In this document: positions 58,546 to 64,000 of the stretch, piece after piece
How the letters are laid out: the number at the start of each line of letters is the position of its first letter
How positions within the stretch are numbered: the first letter of the stretch is position 1
The notes under the pieces: generated by a model
Databases searched by the model: none
What the model was told of the DNA's origin: nothing
Seen by the model: only the letters and a program-made list of their open reading frames with translations
Assembly: GCA_022414725.1 (NCBI GenBank)
Contig: CM039466.1
Coordinates: 15,047,287 to 15,111,286 of the forward strand
Direction of reading: 5' to 3'
DNA: 64,000 nucleotides
DNA from: Microglena sp. YARC
Lineage: Eukaryota; Chlorophyta; Chlorophyceae; Chlamydomonadales; Chlamydomonadaceae
Translations under genes and position numbers: made by a program

Positions 58546-59901
58546 TCAACAACACGCATCCCTGCAAAATGGAAGCGGTCTCCCTTGACCCAACAGTTCC
58601 ATGCAGTGCAGCCTTGCGATTGTGAGAGCAGAGGAGCGGTCCCGGTCCGAGTAAGTGCTGGTTTCTGGAGAGAATCGCAGTCCTCGTACCTCAGGGTACC
58701 GCTTGATCGAGTTGTTGTCGACAAGAGAGGGGGCTAAGCCACCCTCCTGTGTTTTTCTTGGATTTTTTTTACGTGTGCAGTACACCCCTCACTGCCAACT
58801 GGTCGCGATAAGAGACCTTTGGAGTCTCCTTCAATGGGGTGTGACCAACAACTCGTAACCTAGACGAATCCGACCTTCCGTGGTTATTTGGACACTTGGA
58901 ATCTTGTAAACACATTCCTTCTTGGCACCGGGTTTCCCCAAAGACATGAGAGTCGTCTTGAACTCATCTGTCACATGAACCTCCTCTTTGAAGAGGCGCT
59001 TGCAGGAAGCGAACATAGATCCCGTAGGCACAGCTACCTCTCCTGGTCCGGTAGCCTTCAGCTTCGTGATTGCAGAACCATATGCTACGCGAACCCTCAG
59101 GTCAGGATGATCCAACTTCATGTTGCGCTTGATCCCTGCCCAAAATGAGTCCATAGCCTTGCGCTTGCCAATGTACCTCTGAAAGTTGTCTCGGATTCTC
59201 TGCGACGGAGTGCCATCTCCTCCACCACTCGCCGGAAAACGTAGCGTAATTTTTCAAGTAAGCCAAGATATCATCCTTCCTGGATGTACTCAACGCTGCT
59301 CCATTTTCAAGCAGAGACTCCCATCTAGGAATCATGTCTGAGAAACGTTTTTTCTTGCTGTTTTTTTCTGTTTCTTGATACCAGACTTGTGGTAAAAAGC
59401 TCCGCGTGTAAGCTTCCATGTCTTTGCTTTGTCGTCTGCCAGATACGTGACTGTAGCGATGTTGCTCCTACCAGGATCCACACCCAGAACGACGATACCC
59501 ATATCGGGCAATGTCGTTTTGAGTTTATGGTCATACTGTTCTGCGACGCTCATACCTTCCTCGTCACGAGACCTCTTAGTGGTCTTCTTCAGATCGGATA
59601 CACGAACCTGTACTGTCTTGCTGTACTGCATGCTCAATGAGACTCCGTCAGTACAGATGCTACAATCGAACACCCACCCCGTCTTGACAGGTGGTTTCTT
59701 GAAGAAGGAACCTGCGACTGTTTTTCGGGCGTTCACGAGCGTGTCATACCTACCCTTTGCATGTCTGTACTCTTCAGTAGCCTTGTTTCCAATTTGCGTA
59801 AAAAGCACGTTTGCAAAAAAGAGGTTTCTCCGTACACCACTGTGCTCCGGGTTGCAAAGTACATTGAGAGGGTCCTGGATGCTTACATGTTGTGTCGACA
59901 T
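58546..59901 (-). pseudogene. Fanzor (eukaryotic TnpB-like RNA-guided endonuclease), frame-disrupted
   Basis: Read right to left on the minus strand. Segment 59901-59332 has FDCSICTDGVSLSMQYSK (residues 78-95) and RuvC-I GVDPGRSNIATVTYL (Asp142), followed by KLTRGAFYHKSGIKKQKK. After a frame change in an A-rich run near 59350, KKRFSDMIPRWESL continues. After another near 59210, RIRDNFQRYIGKRKAMDSFW leads to VAYGSA and the RuvC-II-like HVTDEFKTT (Glu near 58964). A stop at 58831 and a third frame bring EVRGLRFSPETSTYSDRDRS with the RuvC-III Asp near 58641, then LLGQGRPLPFCR. Motif order and spacing are those of Fanzor proteins, but the usual zinc-ribbon CxxC after DEF is missing. All three acidic residues exist, in separate frames. 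Fanzors are RNA-guided DNA nucleases found in eukaryotic transposons and giant viruses; this copy cannot make a full protein. Confidence 0.8.
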
Positions 59902-60110
59902 GTCAAATCAGAAGCCCACTTACAGAAATTATTGACCATGTGCTCTAAGTTGAACATTGAGAGGAAGAGAAACGTGATTGGCGATGAAACGATTAATAAT
60001 GTAGATACGTTCGTTTCATTGTTGGGACTTAAGATGTCGAATCGGATATCGTTTTTGAAGTTTGAAAAGAAAATTGTGGAGTTTGTCTTCGGTCTGGTGG
60101 ACAATTTACA

Positions 60111-60114
<4 letters not shown>
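59887..60114 (+). CDS. small unrecognised protein, divergent to Fanzor
   Basis: 75 codons from MLCRHVKSEAHLQKLLTMCS to FEKKIVEFVFGLVDNLH. Composition is that of a natural helical protein. It overlaps the Fanzor 5' end head-to-head by 15 bp. The opposite strand is also open (60104-59883) and could be a frameshifted Fanzor N-terminus, so strand choice is uncertain. Confidence 0.35.
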
Positions 60115-60755
<641 letters not shown>

Positions 60756-60809
60756 CCGCCGTTGCCGGCTGCCTCCACCACCACCATTGTTGTTTGTGTT
60801 GTTGTTTGG

Positions 60810-61121
60810 TCACGGTGATGTTACTGGGCTGTGGTGGAGGGGGGGGTCGGAAGAGGGCGGAGGAGGCTCGGAAGCGGCCGGAGGAGGCTCGGAAGCGGGT
60901 GGAGGAGGCTCGGAAGCGGGCGGAGGAGGCACGGATGTGGGTGGAGGAACATCTCCTTCTGCAAATTGCTCTCGGATGTACTGTGAGGAAACGTTACGGC
61001 AGTTATTGGTGATCAGGGTAATCACTGACGCCAACACTACAAGAATAATGATGATTGCTACCAGCCAAAGCCAGATGCCAGGGACGCCCTTGGACGAGGT
61101 TCGAGCTCGCGAAGTGACCAT
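60810..61121 (-). CDS. small membrane protein with Pro-rich repeat tail
   Basis: 103 residues, intact. MVTSRARTSSKGVPG is followed by a membrane helix IWLWLVAIIIILVVLASVIT (about residues 17-38). A short segment with one Cys comes next, then five repeats of SEPPPPA-type and an end HHSPVTSP. One N-terminal helix with a disordered Pro-rich outer part recalls virion membrane or fibre-anchoring proteins of giant viruses, but no family is recognised. The 35-bp Tc1/mariner-like motif starts just upstream of its ATG. Confidence 0.6.
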   Translation of the reverse strand: MVTSRARTSSKGVPGIWLWLVAIIIILVVLASVITLITNNCRNVSSQYIREQFAEGDVPPPTSVPPPPASEPPPPASEPPPAASEPPPPSSDPPLHHSPVTSP

Positions 61122-61131
61122 ATTGTATGTA

Positions 61132-61193
61132 AGTATACAGTTGTTCTCAAATAATTTTGGGACACTACAGTCGGCGGAACAGTAAAATGAAAC
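61132..61193 (+). repeat. 35-bp mariner-like motif copy 2 joined to an internal terminus
   Basis: TATACAGTTGTTCTCAAATA then ATTTTGGGACACTACAGTCG, continuing into GCGGAACAGTAAAATGAAAC. It links the motif at 57046 to the terminal repeats at 58433 and 61606. Confidence 0.5.
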
Positions 61194-61256
61194 ATCCCAA
61201 TAAACGGTATAAGGCGTCGACAGACGTTATAGTGTACGAGTGGATGGTCCTACAAA

Positions 61257-61581
61257 ATGGCCCGTCCAGCAAAGAAACCTCCTTTCATGACGCATTGCAC
61301 ATCAACAAAGACCCCGTGTTCTTTTGGGCCACGGTACCGGGGAAGAGGCGATCGCTTAATTGCGGCTGGTCCTTCAATGGACACTCTCGAAAGTACCGAC
61401 AAAAGAACGATACGGAGTCTGCAGGATGGAGAGCCGTGATCTAAAAAAGAACCACGATATTCTCGTTAACATCTTGCAATTTGTTGATTCAAAATCGTAT
61501 TGGTGTTCCACTGCCCCGTGGATTTCTACACCATTAGGTTACACCGTAAGGTGTGCCGTACACGAAGCGGTTTCATTTTAG
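61257..61581 (+). other. short overlapping frames, unassigned
   Basis: Two frames are open: 61257-61439 (MARPAKKPPFMTHCTSTKTP) and 61426-61581 (MESRDLKKNHDILVNILQFV). The second ends inside the terminal repeat. Neither is recognised; they may be remnants of the element's cargo. Confidence 0.25.
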
Positions 61582-61617
61582 TATTCCGTTGACTGTAGAA
61601 ATGTCAGAATTACAACC

Positions 61618-61773
61618 ATGAAATTCAACCTGACAATGGCAGAGCTGCAGGAACTTGGCAACACTGGAGTTTGCTCCTCGGAAATTGACTTTACAGGCAC
61701 CGTGATTGCCGAGGATGGCCGACTGTTATTGGATTTAGGCACATCCATCGTCATCCGTGATTGGATGGGGTAG
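61618..61773 (+). CDS. 51-residue unrecognised protein
   Basis: MKFNLTMAELQELGNTGVCS, then SSEIDFTGTVIAEDGRLLLD, ending RDWMG with TAG at 61771. It starts 12 bp outside the right terminal repeat and is followed 15 bp later by a strong hairpin, as for a compact viral gene. Confidence 0.4.
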   Translation: MKFNLTMAELQELGNTGVCSSEIDFTGTVIAEDGRLLLDLGTSIVIRDWMG

Positions 61774-61787
61774 AGCGTTTATTTTTT

Positions 61788-61843
61788 CGCATCATCGTAG
61801 CGAGCGGCCAAGAAATTTGTTGGCCGCTCTCTACGATGCGGTT
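61788..61843. terminator. long hairpin after the 51-residue gene
   Basis: CGCATCATCGTAGCGAGCGG-CCAA, an AT-rich loop (GAAATTTG), then TTGGCCGCTCTCTACGATGC. About 21 pairs with one bulge. It resembles the palindromes at which giant-virus transcripts end; that role is inferred. Confidence 0.55.
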
Positions 61844-62092
61844 TGCTGGTCCCTGAACTCTTTCTTGAGGTAAAAAACTCTCTTCCGAATTCGAATGTGC
61901 TTCTTTATCTTCATCATCTCTTTTGAATCAGTTTGACAAGGGGTCGGATGCCTGTCCCTGACCAAGCATGGAGGATTCCTCATTCTCTGGTGAGTACGTA
62001 CCATTGTTTTGCGGACGCCTGTGTCGATGGATGCATTTTATCTACCGCCCCATTTTTTTTTATTACTATTATTATATTCAAAAACGTACACA

Positions 62093-62491
62093 ATGCAACC
62101 TAAGCAACAACAAAGTAAGCAACAACAAACTAAGCAACAACAACATAAGCAGATTGGCTCAGGTATGTTCTCAACCGCTGTGACCCCAAAGATGGTGCAG
62201 AAGGAACTCGCAAAGATCCCCCAGGCGACCTCATCAACCGCATGAACATCATCAACACAAACCAACACATCAAGAAAGACCTCAACCCTAGAAGAGCAGG
62301 ATGCAATCACAAAGCTCGTGCAGATCATCGAGACAGCTACGAAGCAGAAGGAGGATTTCGATAAGGCCACACGCGACTTCTATACCGTCTACGATAAGCT
62401 CAAGATTGCAATCATGGACACGTGCGACACCGGCCCCAGGTTGTGCGGCGTCGTTAACAGCGCAATCAATACCCCGAAGAAGAACTCGTAA
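62093..62491 (+). pseudogene. Gln/Lys-rich coiled-coil protein, two frameshifts
   Basis: The start MQPKQQQSKQQQTKQQQHKQ is followed by SGMFSTAVTPKMVQKELAKI. Near 62218 the frame changes to PGDLINRMNIINTNQHIKKD, and near 62290 to LEEQDAITKLVQIIETATKQ, KEDFDKATRDFYTVYDKLKI and a last segment ending NTPKKNS with TAA at 62489. The heptad-like pattern suggests a coiled coil. The gene is not recognised; its A-rich downstream spacer precedes RPB2. Confidence 0.5.
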
Positions 62492-62544
62492 ATTTCCGAC
62501 AATAAAAAAAAAAAAAAATGTAGACGCGACGCAAAAAATACACT

Positions 62545-64000
62545 ATGCACTACACTCCCGACGCCGCAGCCGCACCCATCATGGACGCATTCTTCAAGGA
62601 ACGCGAGAAACACTTCGCTACACAACATCACATCGACTCGTTCGATGACCTACTAGGAACGCGTCTAAGAGCGATCGTACGCAGCATGAACCCAATCACA
62701 ATGGTGCGCGAAGACCCCAACACGAAAACCAAACACACGGTGAAGGTGTACGTAGGAGGAGACGAAAAACTCCGCCCCGATCACGACGTGCACATAGGAG
62801 ACCCAACCCCGACTCTACCATCACAAGCCCGGATAGCAAACCAAACGTACGGGGCGGACATATTCGCAGACGTCCACGTGGTCTATCCGGACGACAACGC
62901 CAAGACACGAGACTTCGAACGCGTGCACATCGGATTCATACCCATCATGATCCACTCCAAAGCGTGCTCTCTAAGAGGGCTAAAGCCGCACCAGTTACGA
63001 GCACGAGGAGAATGCCCATACGATATGGGCGGATATTTCGTAATAGACGGACGCGAAAAGGTCATCGTGACACAAGAGGAACGCGTCCCGAACAGACTCT
63101 ACACACGACGCGGAGAGAAAATAGAAGACGACAAACTCATCCTAAAAGCATTCATCAGGTGCGTCTCCACAGACGCACGCGATGTGTTCCCACGCACAAG
63201 CGTCTTCTGAGTCATGACTTCGGGTGAAATCACAGCCACGGTCACCCACATCAACGAAGGAGCCGTGCCCGTCACAACTCTCTTCCGAGCACTCGGCATC
63301 GAAAGCGATCGCGCCATCCTCAAAACATCTCTTCCACGAAGATCCAGGAGAAGAGAGAAACAAGGTCGAAATCGCATTCATGCACGCATCCATAGCCGCA
63401 GGACACAAGTCCGGAGTAAGCAGCCAGAGAGGAGCCATAGATTTCCTCATACCACGCACACGATTCAAGTCCCAACTCGACCTCAAAAGCGTTCTCACAG
63501 ACGACCTCTTCCCAAATGTAGGACGCACGTTCGAGGCCAAAGCAATCGCCCTAGGAGCAGTCGTGAGACATCTCGTAAGAGCCGCTCTAGGAAAAGAACC
63601 CATGTCGGAACTCGATCACTACGCCAACAAGAGACTCATGTGCTCAGGTGCAATCACAGCCAATCTCTTCAAAGACGCGTACCTACTATCAATTGCAACA
63701 ACCCTGCGCACGCTCAACGAAGAGTTCCTCACCGGACCATGGCGCGTCGCAAACGATATACACACGCTCGTCAACGAAGCCAACCTGAAAAATATATTTC
63801 CAACCAAGAATCATCCGAGAAGCCCTCGTACGAGCACTCAAAGGATCGCGACGCGGCGATGACAATGCACGCGCGCCCGTCCAAGAACTCAGCAGAGTCT
63901 CATATCTAGGATACATTTCACACATGAGACGAGTAAACAACCTGTCGACAGGAACGTCAAGATAGCAGACACACACCGTCTAAGGCGTCGCACTGGGGAG
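62545..64000 (+). pseudogene. viral-type DNA-directed RNA polymerase subunit 2 (RPB2), N-terminal part, disrupted and running off the window
   Basis: The start is MHYTPDAAAAPIMDAFFKER after an A-rich leader. Residues about 130-180 carry FIPIMIHSKACSLRG and RARGECPYDMGGYFVIDGRE with KVIVTQEE, the most conserved N-terminal block of RPB2. An in-frame TGA interrupts at 63208 just after DVFPRT. The same frame resumes with EGAVPVTTLFRALGIESDRA. A frame change near 63325 leads to KVEIAFMHASIAAGHKSGV, LKSVLTDDLFPNVG and ELDHYANKRLMCSGAITANL. A further one near 63800 leads to VQELSRVSYLGYISHMRRVN, and a last one near 63950 to SKASHWG. RPB2 forms most of the catalytic centre with RPB1. The VFPRT and LFRALGIESD words recall Mimivirus-group sequences as I remember them. 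At least four lesions in 1.45 kb make it non-functional if the sequence is right. Confidence 0.85.

Noticed and set aside
63208..63210. Reassigned TGA codon in the viral segment
   Set aside because: Neighbouring genes use TAG and TAA as ends but also have frameshifts, so decay explains the TGA more simply.

Overview
The window looks like a scaffold from a repeat-choked nuclear genome of a green alga. Prasinophytes of the Cymbomonas/Pyramimonas type fit best, but that is inference. The supporting features are spliceosomal introns of several kb, plant-type protein families, a nuclear tRNA-Tyr with its canonical intron, tRNA-derived SINEs, and endless micro- and minisatellites. A 1,000-base run of N (47356-48355) splits the window.

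Left part (1-31.6 kb). One gene fills it. Ten exons between 376 and 30800 encode a CBP60-like (calmodulin-binding protein 60) protein whose 5' end lies outside the window. The exons total about 3.9 kb; the rest is introns built of tandem repeats. Partial copies of the neighbouring exon, often with its splice site, flank every exon from 2 to 10.

Middle (31.6-47.3 kb). Here lie dispersed elements: two MITE-like families, a SINE, and repeats anchored on microsatellites. There is also a closely spaced tRNA-Lys/tRNA-Tyr pair with one shared T-run terminator, and a HIT-domain (histidine triad) gene with exons at 40017, 40287 and 44342. A zinc-finger exon lies antisense in the large HIT intron.

Satellite (48.4-55.8 kb). 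This is an array of 195/219-bp units. Most of it is littered with indels, consistent with uncorrected long-read gap filling; the right end is clean.

Right part (55.9-64 kb). Repeat density falls and gene content becomes that of a large DNA virus (Nucleocytoviricota): a JmjC protein, an F-box/ankyrin protein, a Fanzor (eukaryotic TnpB-like RNA-guided nuclease) inside an inverted-repeat-bounded unit, two membrane proteins (one with a disrupted reading frame), a disrupted coiled-coil protein, and the N-terminal part of RNA polymerase subunit RPB2. Nearly every larger gene is broken by frameshifts or stops. The simplest reading is a decaying endogenous giant-virus segment carrying a dead Fanzor element. 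The JmjC gene begins right after a convincing 3' splice site, so it may instead belong to the host.
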